Below the pieces are notes generated by a model. The model was not told the origin of the DNA, searched no databases, and worked only from the letters and a program-made list of their open reading frames with translations. From assembly GCA_903930225.1 (NCBI GenBank), contig CAIYXV010000089.1, positions 1 to 41,430 on the forward strand: a DNA stretch of 41,430 bases, in the 5' to 3' direction. Below, piece after piece: positions 13,592 to 20,190 of this stretch. The translations under genes and the position numbers were made by a program. How positions within the stretch are numbered: position 1 is the stretch's first letter; each line of letters starts with the position of its first letter. This stretch comes from an uncultured bacterium (GTDB lineage: Bacteria > Margulisbacteria > WOR-1 > XYC2-FULL-46-14 > WPAF01).

Positions 13592-14554
13592 ATGAAGATC
13601 AAAAGGAAATGCAAAACCTGCGGAAAATCTTTTCTGGTGTGGCCTTGCAGAAGAAATACGGCGAACTTCTGTTCATCGAAATGCTGGTATAAATTCTATA
13701 CAACTGGCAAATACCACAAATGTAAATATTGTGGCAAGCAATTTTGGGTCAACAGATCAAAAGAAAAGGCCGGACATGGCAATTATTGTTCAGTAAAATG
13801 TTTTGGCAAATCGCTTATAACCGGGAAATATAGCAAATGCGCCTATTGCGGAAAGAAATTATGGGTCAAGCCATATCAAGTCAAGGCCAATGGCGGAAAG
13901 TATTGTTCGCAAAAGTGTTATGGCTTGGGGCGAAGGGATCGCGTCAAGCGCAAATGCGTAGCATGCGGAAAAGAATTTATTACCATTCCTTCATTCGTAA
14001 AATATGGGTGGGGTAAGTATTGTTCAAAGAAATGCATGATTACCGGTATAAAGAAAAAATGTAAGTGGTGTGGCAAACCAATCTGGGTCATAAAAAGCCG
14101 AAGGGATAGGACGAAGGAAAACTTTTGCAGTTATGAATGTAAAGGTAAATATTATTCTGGCGAAATAAATGGGAATTGGATTGATGGACGAAGCGGCTTC
14201 CCATATTCAAATGAATTCAAAACAAAAATACGGGATGCTATTATTCTTCGGGATCGCGCTTGTAAAATATGCGGGAAAAAATATGCGCCATCTTTGATGC
14301 GTGTCCATCACATTGATTTCAACAAGTCCCACAATAAATATTATAATTTAATCGCCTATTGCATCTGGTGTCATGGGCAATTACACGGCAAACTGAATAG
14401 GGAAATAGTCAGGAATATTCTTCGGCAAACACACAAGGCATTGATTGTAAATAAATTTTATATCAAATTCAGGAAAGCGCATTCGGGGGAAAAGGCATCA
14501 ATAATGGCCAAATTAGTGAAGATATACAAGCATTACCCCGCCATGGCGAAATGA
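13592..14554 (+). CDS. HNH endonuclease with an array of five zinc fingers
   Basis: 320 aa. Five tandem CxxC...CSxxC units, each about 38 residues apart (cysteines near 7/10-27/31, 44/47-66/70, 83/86-105/109, 122/125-144/148, 157/160-179/183), are followed by an HNH nuclease domain (about 205-270) with C224/C227, H239-H240, C257/C260 and H265. The phrase GEINGNWIDGRSGFPYSNEF resembles the segment before the nuclease in phage/homing HNH proteins. The finger array probably binds DNA and the HNH domain cuts it. The gene is much richer in A+T and lysine codons than uvrB beside it, suggesting horizontal arrival. It may be a free-standing homing endonuclease or a defence nuclease. Confidence 0.75.
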   Translation: MKIKRKCKTCGKSFLVWPCRRNTANFCSSKCWYKFYTTGKYHKCKYCGKQFWVNRSKEKAGHGNYCSVKCFGKSLITGKYSKCAYCGKKLWVKPYQVKANGGKYCSQKCYGLGRRDRVKRKCVACGKEFITIPSFVKYGWGKYCSKKCMITGIKKKCKWCGKPIWVIKSRRDRTKENFCSYECKGKYYSGEINGNWIDGRSGFPYSNEFKTKIRDAIILRDRACKICGKKYAPSLMRVHHIDFNKSHNKYYNLIAYCIWCHGQLHGKLNREIVRNILRQTHKALIVNKFYIKFRKAHSGEKASIMAKLVKIYKHYPAMAK

Positions 14555-14647
14555 TGAAGCGAAATTACCAGACCATCCGAAAATGATATGCTTCTGATCA
14601 GTTCCATCAGGGGGTTCGAAACACATCCCGTTGGGGCTATTTTATAG

Positions 14648-15472
14648 CTAGGTATTTCTAAACAATTTATTAATCTTAGCAAATTCAATAAAAGCTTCTT
14701 CTAAGATGCCGTATATATTTTCAATATTTTCCGATACTATTTTATAATCATTCTCGCAAAATATATGGGCAAAAATAAAACCTTCTTTTTCTGCAATATC
14801 TTTCATGGCCCATATGTCGTTTTCTGTTTTACTTTTTTTGTAATCCTCTAATAATTTGCTGCATTTCTCCCATTTTGCCTTAGATTCTGACCACAACTCA
14901 CCCTTCTTGAATGTTTTGTCTATAAATGGCAAGCCATAAAAGAAATCGTATTGTAACCAATAGTGTGCTACATGATGCCTTGTTTGCAATATATTATTGA
15001 CAGCATCAGCATACGATTTCATCTGACCCCAATATGGATTGTCCTTCCGTACATCTTTAAAGTAAACATTATCATTGGGGTTTAAGTTTTTACACAATAT
15101 AATTATTTCCCAAAACAAAGAATTTACTGAATTATTTAAAAAATTATAGAATCCTTCTTTGTTTGCTCTATAATCTTGTATTTCGTTAGAGTTCCACCCA
15201 AATTTACCTTCCGGTCCAACATATCTAGTAAGAAGGAGGTGAAATAATGAACGCAGATTTCGAGTTTGCTCTCTTGCTATAATTTGTCTAAAAAATGTTG
15301 TGTATCGCGCACTTGTATATTTTCCCCATTTTTGCTTAAATTCATCGTTATTATTTATCAAGTATTCAACACTATTTGAATACTGATCCGTTAACGTTCT
15401 TAACGCATTCCTTTTCGGGAAATTATCCCATTCCAGTCTCTCAAATATATCGCCTCTTTTTAGTACCATCAT
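14648..15472 (-). CDS. Hypothetical HEPN-like protein
   Basis: 274 aa, AT-rich, mostly helical, no signal or membrane segment. Residues 165-170 read RHHVAH in ILQTRHHVAHYW, matching the Rx4H catalytic motif of HEPN ribonucleases at the end of a predicted helix. Nothing else identifies it, and no nucleotidyltransferase partner lies next to it. It faces the HNH gene tail to tail across about 93 bp, and both share a low GC content unlike the flanks. HEPN proteins commonly act in toxin-antitoxin or anti-phage systems; a role here is inference. A TAGG site precedes the ATGATG start; a possible -10, TATAAT, lies further upstream. Confidence 0.5.
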   Translation of the reverse strand: MMVLKRGDIFERLEWDNFPKRNALRTLTDQYSNSVEYLINNNDEFKQKWGKYTSARYTTFFRQIIAREQTRNLRSLFHLLLTRYVGPEGKFGWNSNEIQDYRANKEGFYNFLNNSVNSLFWEIIILCKNLNPNDNVYFKDVRKDNPYWGQMKSYADAVNNILQTRHHVAHYWLQYDFFYGLPFIDKTFKKGELWSESKAKWEKCSKLLEDYKKSKTENDIWAMKDIAEKEGFIFAHIFCENDYKIVSENIENIYGILEEAFIEFAKINKLFRNT

Positions 15473-15656
15473 AATTACCTAAGTATTGATTATACTGCCA
15501 CAATATCAAGTATTTCAACGCAAATATAATCAAAGTGAGGTGATTTAACCAATTTAATTGGATTTTTCCTAAAAAGTTAGAAAACTATCCTATTAAGGCT
15601 TCCGAATTTACATTAATGGTATCTGATCCCATCAATTCGTCGCTGATTATTTCTGC

Positions 15657-15687
15657 CCTTGACCCGCCCCGGTCTTCAAGGTAAGAT
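15657..15687 (+). promoter_or_regulatory. Promoter/operator repeat, copy 1
   Basis: TTGACC (15659-15664), a 17-nt spacer and TAAGAT (15682-15687). The spacer is conserved in copies 2 and 3 (16371-16399 and 17161-17189). The inverted repeat CCTTGA-N13-TCAAGG spans the -35 box and spacer, which looks like an operator. The start codon of the secreted protein at 15709 follows after a GGAGGG ribosome site. The rest of the gap 15473-15656 is AT-rich and shows nothing else firm. Confidence 0.75.
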
Positions 15688-15708
15688 TCCTTTATCTGGA
15701 GGGAAATT

Positions 15709-16347
15709 ATGACAAAAAAAATATTAGTTTTAGCGGTTGTTCTCGGATTGATCGCTCCGTCATTCGCGCTCATGGGGAGCAGTGGGAGATATTTCAAGGT
15801 GTCGGCTGATACTTGGGTTTACCAGTTCAAACCCGACAAGAATTACGGCGACGGCAAGGGGTGGGCGGATATAACCAACCCCACAAAATCGGTGACGCTT
15901 CCAAAAATGTTCCTCGGTTTTGGAGGTTCGGACAAGAAGATCGTGCTGGTAAGATTTGATCTGTCCCTGCTGGATAAGAACAAGGAAATAAAAAAGGCCG
16001 AAGTGAATCTCTTTAACGATTATGCCGGATCGGCGGCCCCGATCACGGTTAATGCGAAAATGATAACTTCTGATTGGGACGAGTTGAAAGTGACTTATAG
16101 GACCATGCCGAGAACAGAAGATAAAGTCCTTTCGACCACCACTCTCGAGGGGGCGGTCGCAGATAGATCATCCGGTAAATGGTACAGATTTGATGTGACC
16201 GATGCGGCAAAGGCTTGGCAGAAGGGCGAAACGAATTATGGAATCGCCCTCATCCCGCAGGGCGATTCCGGCGTCGACTTCGACATTGTCGCCAGGGAGT
16301 ACAGGGAAAGAATTTCATACGCTCCCAGCCTGAAAGTGACCTATTAA
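15709..16347 (+). CDS. Secreted DNRLRE-domain protein
   Basis: 212 aa with a clear signal peptide (KKILVLAVVLGLIAPSFA, about 3-20). The mature part matches the DNRLRE/disaggregatase-related beta-sandwich family, with FGGSDKKIVLVRFDLS near the start, ITSDWDELKVTYRTMPR in the middle and YRFDVTDAAKAWQKGETNYGIAL near the end. Such domains occur on secreted or surface proteins and are thought to bind carbohydrates or act structurally. It is controlled by the copy-1 promoter, with Shine-Dalgarno GGAGGG six nt before ATG. It is alone in its transcription unit unless reading continues into the tiny ORF at 16419. Confidence 0.75.
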   Translation: MTKKILVLAVVLGLIAPSFALMGSSGRYFKVSADTWVYQFKPDKNYGDGKGWADITNPTKSVTLPKMFLGFGGSDKKIVLVRFDLSLLDKNKEIKKAEVNLFNDYAGSAAPITVNAKMITSDWDELKVTYRTMPRTEDKVLSTTTLEGAVADRSSGKWYRFDVTDAAKAWQKGETNYGIALIPQGDSGVDFDIVAREYRERISYAPSLKVTY

Positions 16348-16370
16348 CTATTCCTTGATTTAGTAGCGGC

Positions 16371-16399
16371 TTGACCCGCCCCGATCTTCAAGGTAAGAT
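16371..16399 (+). promoter_or_regulatory. Promoter/operator repeat, copy 2
   Basis: TTGACC, a 17-nt spacer (matching copy 1 except at one position) and TAAGAT. From the -35 to the ribosome site (CGTAAGGAG) it is almost identical to copy 3. What follows is only a 14-codon ORF. Confidence 0.75.
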
Positions 16400-16418
16400 T
16401 TTATCGTAAGGAGTGGCA

Positions 16419-16463
16419 ATGCCTTTCCTTAACTGCCTATTCCACCGGTTAGATGAGTGCTAA
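16419..16463 (+). CDS. Tiny ORF after promoter copy 2
   Basis: ATG 16419 to TAA 16463, encoding MPFLNCLFHRLDEC (14 aa), has a good AAGGAG site 5 nt upstream and a full promoter. It could be a real small protein, a leader peptide, or the remains of a gene lost after the promoter was duplicated. No homologue can be claimed. Confidence 0.35.
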   Translation: MPFLNCLFHRLDEC

Positions 16464-16469
16464 ATAGGA

Positions 16470-16498
16470 TTGAGCATTTTACGTAGGCGAGGTATAAT
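16470..16498 (+). promoter_or_regulatory. Promoter of the DUF5678/retropepsin pair
   Basis: TTGAGC (16470-16475), a 17-nt spacer and TATAAT (16493-16498), 6 nt before ATG 16505. A leaderless mRNA is predicted. Confidence 0.75.
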
Positions 16499-16504
16499 AA
16501 TTAT

Positions 16505-16729
16505 ATGGTTCCTGATGAAAAAAGATTAAAAGAAGATTTTAAATGGCTGACCAAGAATACCGCGAGCATTCAGAAAAAGAACGCGGGAAAGTTTGTTGCG
16601 GTAGTCAATAAAAGTATTGCTGGCCTTGGCAAGACCGCAAAAGAAGCGTACGAAAAAGCGAAAAAAGCATTCCCTGATAAAGAGCCGCTCCTTGATATGG
16701 TCCCTCAAAAAGAATTCCTTCTTCTATGA
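16505..16729 (+). CDS. Small DUF5678-like protein
   Basis: 74 aa, basic, no signal or membrane segment. The pattern WLTKNTASIQKKNAGKFVAVVN, then GLGKTAKEAYEKAKKAFPDKEPLL, fits the DUF5678 family of short proteins that often accompany aspartyl-protease-like genes. The biochemical function is unknown. Its stop overlaps the next ATG by 4 bp (ATGA), so the two products are probably made together. The start is fixed by the promoter 6 nt upstream. Confidence 0.6.
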   Translation: MVPDEKRLKEDFKWLTKNTASIQKKNAGKFVAVVNKSIAGLGKTAKEAYEKAKKAFPDKEPLLDMVPQKEFLLL

Positions 16730-17139
16730 CCGATTTTGCCTGGCGGGAAGAGTTGTCGGGATCTTTCGGCAAGATCAAACGTCCGGTCGCCGAAGTATTT
16801 ATTAAAGATAAAAAAGGGAAATGGCGCGCCCTTACAATGTATATTGATTCGGGGGCGGATGCCTCGGTCTTAAGCCGAAGCTTCGGTGAACTTTTTGGCC
16901 ATGATGTCGAGAAAGGGAAGCGCATCAAAATGAAGGGGTTCGGTGAGGAGGAGATCGTTGCTTTTGTTCATACGCTAGACATTAAAATCGGCAATCATGA
17001 GATCGAGGCGAAAGTTGTTATTGCGGAAAATGATAAGGTTCCAAATGTGTTAGGCCGTAAAGATGTCTTTAATCTTTTTGAAATACAATTTAAAAACCTG
17101 AAAGAGTGCACCAGGTTCATGAAAAAGTCAGCCAGATAA
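16726..17139 (+). CDS. Retropepsin-like aspartic protease domain protein
   Basis: 137 aa. MYIDSGADASVLS (about 39-51) carries the catalytic DSGA of single-domain retropepsin-like proteases. LDIKIGNHEIEAKVVIAEND and PNVLGRKDVFNLFEIQF (about 108-125) are the expected later strands and the ILG-type motif. Such proteins act as homodimers. There is no signal peptide, so it is cytosolic. It is translationally coupled to the DUF5678 protein, which could be its substrate or partner; that is inference. It ends 20 bp before the copy-3 promoter. Confidence 0.75.
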   Translation: MTDFAWREELSGSFGKIKRPVAEVFIKDKKGKWRALTMYIDSGADASVLSRSFGELFGHDVEKGKRIKMKGFGEEEIVAFVHTLDIKIGNHEIEAKVVIAENDKVPNVLGRKDVFNLFEIQFKNLKECTRFMKKSAR

Positions 17140-17158
17140 AATTCTGCTTATTCTCCGC

Positions 17159-17189
17159 CCTTGACCCGCCTCGCTCTTCAAGGTAAGAT
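17159..17189 (+). promoter_or_regulatory. Promoter/operator repeat, copy 3
   Basis: TTGACC (17161-17166), a 17-nt spacer ending TCTTCAAGG, and TAAGAT (17184-17189), with CCTTGA...TCAAGG inverted arms as in copy 1. It drives the glutaredoxin-FTR operon. A TAAGGAG site precedes ATG 17212 by 8 nt. Confidence 0.75.
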
Positions 17190-17211
17190 TTTGTCGTAAG
17201 GAGCACCCCTA

Positions 17212-17493
17212 ATGATAGAACTTAAGCATGTTGACGGCGCGAATAAAGGTAAGGTCGTTCTTTACACCTTAAGCACCTGTATCTGGTGCAAGAAGACCAA
17301 AAAACTGCTGGGCGAGCTTAAGGTGGCGTACGATTACGTGGATGTCGATCAGCTTCAGGGCAAGGACGGGGACGCAGCCGATGCGGTCGTTCAAAAATGG
17401 AACCCCAACGCTTCTTATCCGACCATGATCATAAATGACAAAGTCTGCATCCCCGGATATAATCCGGACGCGGTCAAAAAGGAACTTGGCTGA
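17212..17493 (+). CDS. Glutaredoxin-family protein
   Basis: 93 aa, thioredoxin fold with redox motif C23-I-W-C26 (LYTLSTCIWCKKTK) and cis-proline segment SYPTMIINDK. CIWC is unlike the CPYC of classical glutaredoxins and the CGPC of thioredoxins. The next gene, overlapping by 1 nt, encodes ferredoxin:thioredoxin reductase, which suggests this is its disulfide substrate, with electrons coming from ferredoxin rather than glutathione. First gene of the operon under promoter copy 3. Confidence 0.85.
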   Translation: MIELKHVDGANKGKVVLYTLSTCIWCKKTKKLLGELKVAYDYVDVDQLQGKDGDAADAVVQKWNPNASYPTMIINDKVCIPGYNPDAVKKELG

Positions 17494-18023
17494 TGGCCTT
17501 TGAGCCCGATAACCAAAGCGTCGATTCCCTCTACAATAAAATGAATACGGACGCCGAATCGTCGGGATATCATTTAAACCCCGACGTTGAATTTACCAAA
17601 GACCTGGTAAAAAGCCTCCTGATAAATGAGCAAAGGTTCGGCTATCAAGCCTGTCCCTGCCGCCGCGCGTCAGGTATAAAAGCCGAAGACTTAGACATTA
17701 TCTGCCCCTGCGATTACCGCGATGCCGACGTCACCGAATACGATGCCTGCTACTGCGGGCTTTATGTCTCTCAAAAAGTAAAGAACGGGGAAAAACAGGC
17801 GATGACTATACCGGAAAGACGGCCGATCAAAGCCGAAAGGGAGAAAATTAAAATGAAGGAAGAGATGGGAAAGAGGGATAAAGAGGGAGTAGGAGGGAAT
17901 CTAAAGTTGTCTTTGCCCGTGTGGAGGTGTAAAGTATGCGGGTACCTCTGCGCGAGAGAAGACGCGCCGGAGGTGTGCCCGATCTGCAAGGTAAAAAAAG
18001 ACCGTTTCGAAAGGTTTATCTGA
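17493..18023 (+). CDS. Ferredoxin:thioredoxin reductase catalytic subunit fused to a rubredoxin-like domain
   Basis: 176 aa. Residues about 30-105 match the FTR catalytic chain, with cysteines C54-P-C56, C71-P-C73 and C86-Y-C88, which bind the [4Fe-4S] cluster and active disulfide. After a charged linker (about 108-140) a rubredoxin-like domain (about 143-175) shows WRCKVCGY and VCPICK. FTR uses reduced ferredoxin to reduce thioredoxin-like proteins. The added iron domain may bring electrons in directly. No variable (alpha) subunit is seen nearby. The start overlaps the glutaredoxin stop. Confidence 0.88.
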   Translation: MAFEPDNQSVDSLYNKMNTDAESSGYHLNPDVEFTKDLVKSLLINEQRFGYQACPCRRASGIKAEDLDIICPCDYRDADVTEYDACYCGLYVSQKVKNGEKQAMTIPERRPIKAEREKIKMKEEMGKRDKEGVGGNLKLSLPVWRCKVCGYLCAREDAPEVCPICKVKKDRFERFI

Positions 18024-18039
18024 TACAGGAGGAAGTAAA

Positions 18040-18558
18040 ATGAGAATACCGATCATCTTGGGGACCGCGAGAGAAGGAAGACAGTCCGAAAAAGTGGCCA
18101 TTTACGTTTTTGGCGTGGCTAAGGCCAAGGGCATTGAGACCGAAATAATCGACGTCCGCGATTACCGCGTGCTGGAAACCGACAATACCGGGACCTCCGC
18201 CACCGCCAAGGCTCTGGCAGAAAAGATCGTTCCGGCCGACGGGCTCATCATTATCATGCCGGAGTACAATCACGGATACCCGGGCGAGCTAAAAATGACG
18301 CTCGATCTGCTTTTTAAAGAATATACCGGCAAACCGGTCGGTGTCTGCGGCGTTTCGAACGGCCCCGTGGGCGGAGCAAGGGGAGTACAGGCGCTAAGGC
18401 TGGCTCTGATCGGCATGATGATGCATCCGGTCCGCGAAGCGGTCTATTTTGCGAACGTCAACGATCTTTTTGACGCCCACGACGACGTTAAGAACAAGTC
18501 TTATGATAAATTGGTCATCGGATTGATCGACGCGGTAGTTAAAGCCGCGCGAAAGTAA
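18040..18558 (+). CDS. NAD(P)H-dependent FMN reductase family protein
   Basis: 172 aa flavodoxin-like fold. GTAREGRQSEKVA (about 6-18) is the phosphate loop and PEYNHGYPGELKMTLD (about 73-88) is the signature of the NADPH-dependent FMN/azo reductase family. It probably transfers electrons from NAD(P)H via FMN to flavins, quinones or metals. A strong AGGAGG site lies 7 nt before the ATG. It sits between FTR and a permease, so a role in thiol or metal/metalloid reduction is plausible but unproved. Confidence 0.85.
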   Translation: MRIPIILGTAREGRQSEKVAIYVFGVAKAKGIETEIIDVRDYRVLETDNTGTSATAKALAEKIVPADGLIIIMPEYNHGYPGELKMTLDLLFKEYTGKPVGVCGVSNGPVGGARGVQALRLALIGMMMHPVREAVYFANVNDLFDAHDDVKNKSYDKLVIGLIDAVVKAARK

Positions 18559-18561
18559 ATA

Positions 18562-19512
18562 TTGTTCGATTTTATCGCTGATGTTTTAACGTATCGGCTG
18601 CTGCGCCTGCCGCCGGGGTCCCATATAACGGAGAGCGTCCGGTTCTTCTTATACGATGTCCCGAAGATCTATTGCCTGCTGATCGTCATCGTATTTGTGG
18701 TGGCGGTTATCCGGACTTTTCTTCCCCCTGAGAGGATCCGCAGCATCTTAAGCCGCGAGAACGAGTTTCTCGGCAACCTTACCGCCGCCGCGCTGGGGAT
18801 ATTCACCCCGTTCTGCACCTGTTCCGCCATTCCGCTCTTTATCGGCATGCTCGAATCGGGCGTCCCGCTGGGCGTTACCATGTCGTTTCTCGTTTCCTCC
18901 CCAATGATAAACGAAGTAGCGCTGGTTTTATTGTGGGGGCTTTTTGGCTGGCGGGTCGCCGTCATTTATGTTTTGAGCGGAATGCTCGTGGCGGTGGTAA
19001 GCGGCATCATTATCGGAAGGGCGAAGATGGAACGGTACGTGGAGGATTTTGTTTTCAAGGTCAAGCCGCCGGGTGAAGGCCCGGAAAGAAAAATGTCCTG
19101 GCGGGACCGGTTTGATTACGGCGTTGAATATGTAAAGGAAATATTTTCCCAGGTCTGGCTTTATGTGATGATCGGGGTGGGGCTGGGCGCGCTGATCCAC
19201 GGCTTTGTCCCGGTCGAATTTGTTACCCGCTACGCCGGCAACGGCAATCCCTTTGCCGTTATCATAGCGGTCATTATCGGCGTTCCGCTGTATTCCAACG
19301 CCGCGGGGACAATACCGATAGTGCAGGCGCTGATGGAAAAAGGGCTCGCCCTCGGCACGACCCTCGCGTTCATGATGGCGGTCACCGGTTTATCATTGCC
19401 GGAATTCATCATCTTAAAGAAAGTCCTCAAACCGCGCCTGCTTTTTACCTTTTTCGGTACGGTCGCGCTGGGTATAATATTTATCGGCTACCTGTTCAAT
19501 TTTATCTTCTAA
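18562..19512 (+). CDS. ArsP/DUF318-type membrane permease
   Basis: 316 aa from TTG 18562 (3 bp after the previous stop), with about eight membrane segments in two homologous halves. It carries the family motif TPFCTCSAIPLFIG (about 87-100) and, in the second half, GVPLYSNAAGTIPIVQAL. Relatives (PF03773) include the trivalent organoarsenical exporter ArsP and permeases beside redox-active thioredoxins. The vicinal cysteines CTC could bind a soft metal or metalloid. Being in an operon with glutaredoxin, FTR and flavin reductase, it may export the product of their chemistry. No ArsR-type regulator is present. Confidence 0.8.
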   Translation: MFDFIADVLTYRLLRLPPGSHITESVRFFLYDVPKIYCLLIVIVFVVAVIRTFLPPERIRSILSRENEFLGNLTAAALGIFTPFCTCSAIPLFIGMLESGVPLGVTMSFLVSSPMINEVALVLLWGLFGWRVAVIYVLSGMLVAVVSGIIIGRAKMERYVEDFVFKVKPPGEGPERKMSWRDRFDYGVEYVKEIFSQVWLYVMIGVGLGALIHGFVPVEFVTRYAGNGNPFAVIIAVIIGVPLYSNAAGTIPIVQALMEKGLALGTTLAFMMAVTGLSLPEFIILKKVLKPRLLFTFFGTVALGIIFIGYLFNFIF

Positions 19513-19513
19513 A

Positions 19514-19614
19514 CCTCACCCCTTTCTCCGCCTTCGCTGAAAGCTTCGGCGGATTCATTCCCCTCTCCATCTTAGATGGAGAGGGGTGCCGAGCGAAAGC
19601 GAGGCGGGGTGAGG
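19514..19614. repeat. Composite palindromic repeat
   Basis: Outer arms CCTCACCCC (19514-19522) and GGGGTGAGG (19606-19614) enclose a CCGCC...GGCGG unit (19528-19552) and a perfect inner hairpin, CCCCTCTCCATC (19560-19571) with GATGGAGAGGGG (19575-19586). It follows the permease stop by 1 bp. No long T-run follows, so it is not a standard terminator. The same CCGCC/GCTTCGGCGG unit occurs at 5371-5394. Confidence 0.7.
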
Positions 19615-19627
19615 TGAGCCGAAGTGA

Positions 19628-19656
19628 TTGCCAAACGGGCGTTTCAGCGGTATAAT
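19628..19656 (+). promoter_or_regulatory. Promoter of the secreted coiled-coil gene
   Basis: TTGCCA (19628-19633), a 17-nt spacer and TATAAT (19651-19656). A GGAGG site at 19666-19670 then decides the start as TTG 19678. Confidence 0.7.
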
Positions 19657-19677
19657 ATAGGCAATGGAGGGATCAAA

Positions 19678-20190
19678 TTGAAAAGAATAGCATTTTGCCT
19701 GTTACTGTTATTCGTGTTTGCCTCGGCCTCATTCGCTCTCGATGGAAGGTACAAGATCTTTGCCGAAAGGACCGGTTGGTTCGGGCTTGGCCATAAAACG
19801 GTGATCATGCTTGACGGCAAGACCGGCCGCTCCTGGTCGCTTACCGATAATAAGTGGCAGCCGATACCTAAAGTAGACGAGGTTTCTGTTTCCGGCGATA
19901 CCAGCGACGAGAGTTCCATGCTCAACGCACAGCTCCAAAAAGAGATCGTCGCGCTGGAGCAAAAGCAGACGGAAGACATAAAAGCGCTAAAAGATAAGCA
20001 GGAAGAGAATTATCGGTCGTTCATGTCAAAATGGGGTGCGCAGAAACCGTCGGTCAGGCATATTTCCAGGACTTACTCCCGCCGCCGGCCCTCCGCCGCT
20101 CCCGCGGTCGAAAATAATAGCGACTCGCAGACAGAAGAGAACGGCAACGATTCCAGCGTGCCTTCCTGGTTCAATCAGAAGCCGCAGTAG
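19678..20190 (+). CDS. Secreted coiled-coil protein of unknown function
   Basis: 170 aa from TTG 19678, chosen because the upstream ATG at 19624 precedes the promoter and because the GGAGG site and signal peptide (KRIAFCLLLLFVFASASFA) fit. The mature part has a short beta-rich region with LDGKTGRSWSLTDNKWQPIP, a charged coiled coil (about 75-115, QLQKEIVALEQKQTEDIKAL) and a Ser/Pro-rich tail. I do not recognise the family. Its last 20 bp overlap the convergent alkD-like gene. Confidence 0.65.
   Translation: MKRIAFCLLLLFVFASASFALDGRYKIFAERTGWFGLGHKTVIMLDGKTGRSWSLTDNKWQPIPKVDEVSVSGDTSDESSMLNAQLQKEIVALEQKQTEDIKALKDKQEENYRSFMSKWGAQKPSVRHISRTYSRRRPSAAPAVENNSDSQTEENGNDSSVPSWFNQKPQ

Noticed and set aside
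14600-14645. tRNA-like GGTTCGAAAC followed by CCC
   Set aside because: The supposed T-stem does not pair and no acceptor, D or anticodon arms can be folded around it.
15543-15570. CCAATTTAATTGG followed by ATTTTT as a terminator
   Set aside because: Weak AT-only stem with no plus-strand gene ending before it; likely chance in AT-rich DNA.
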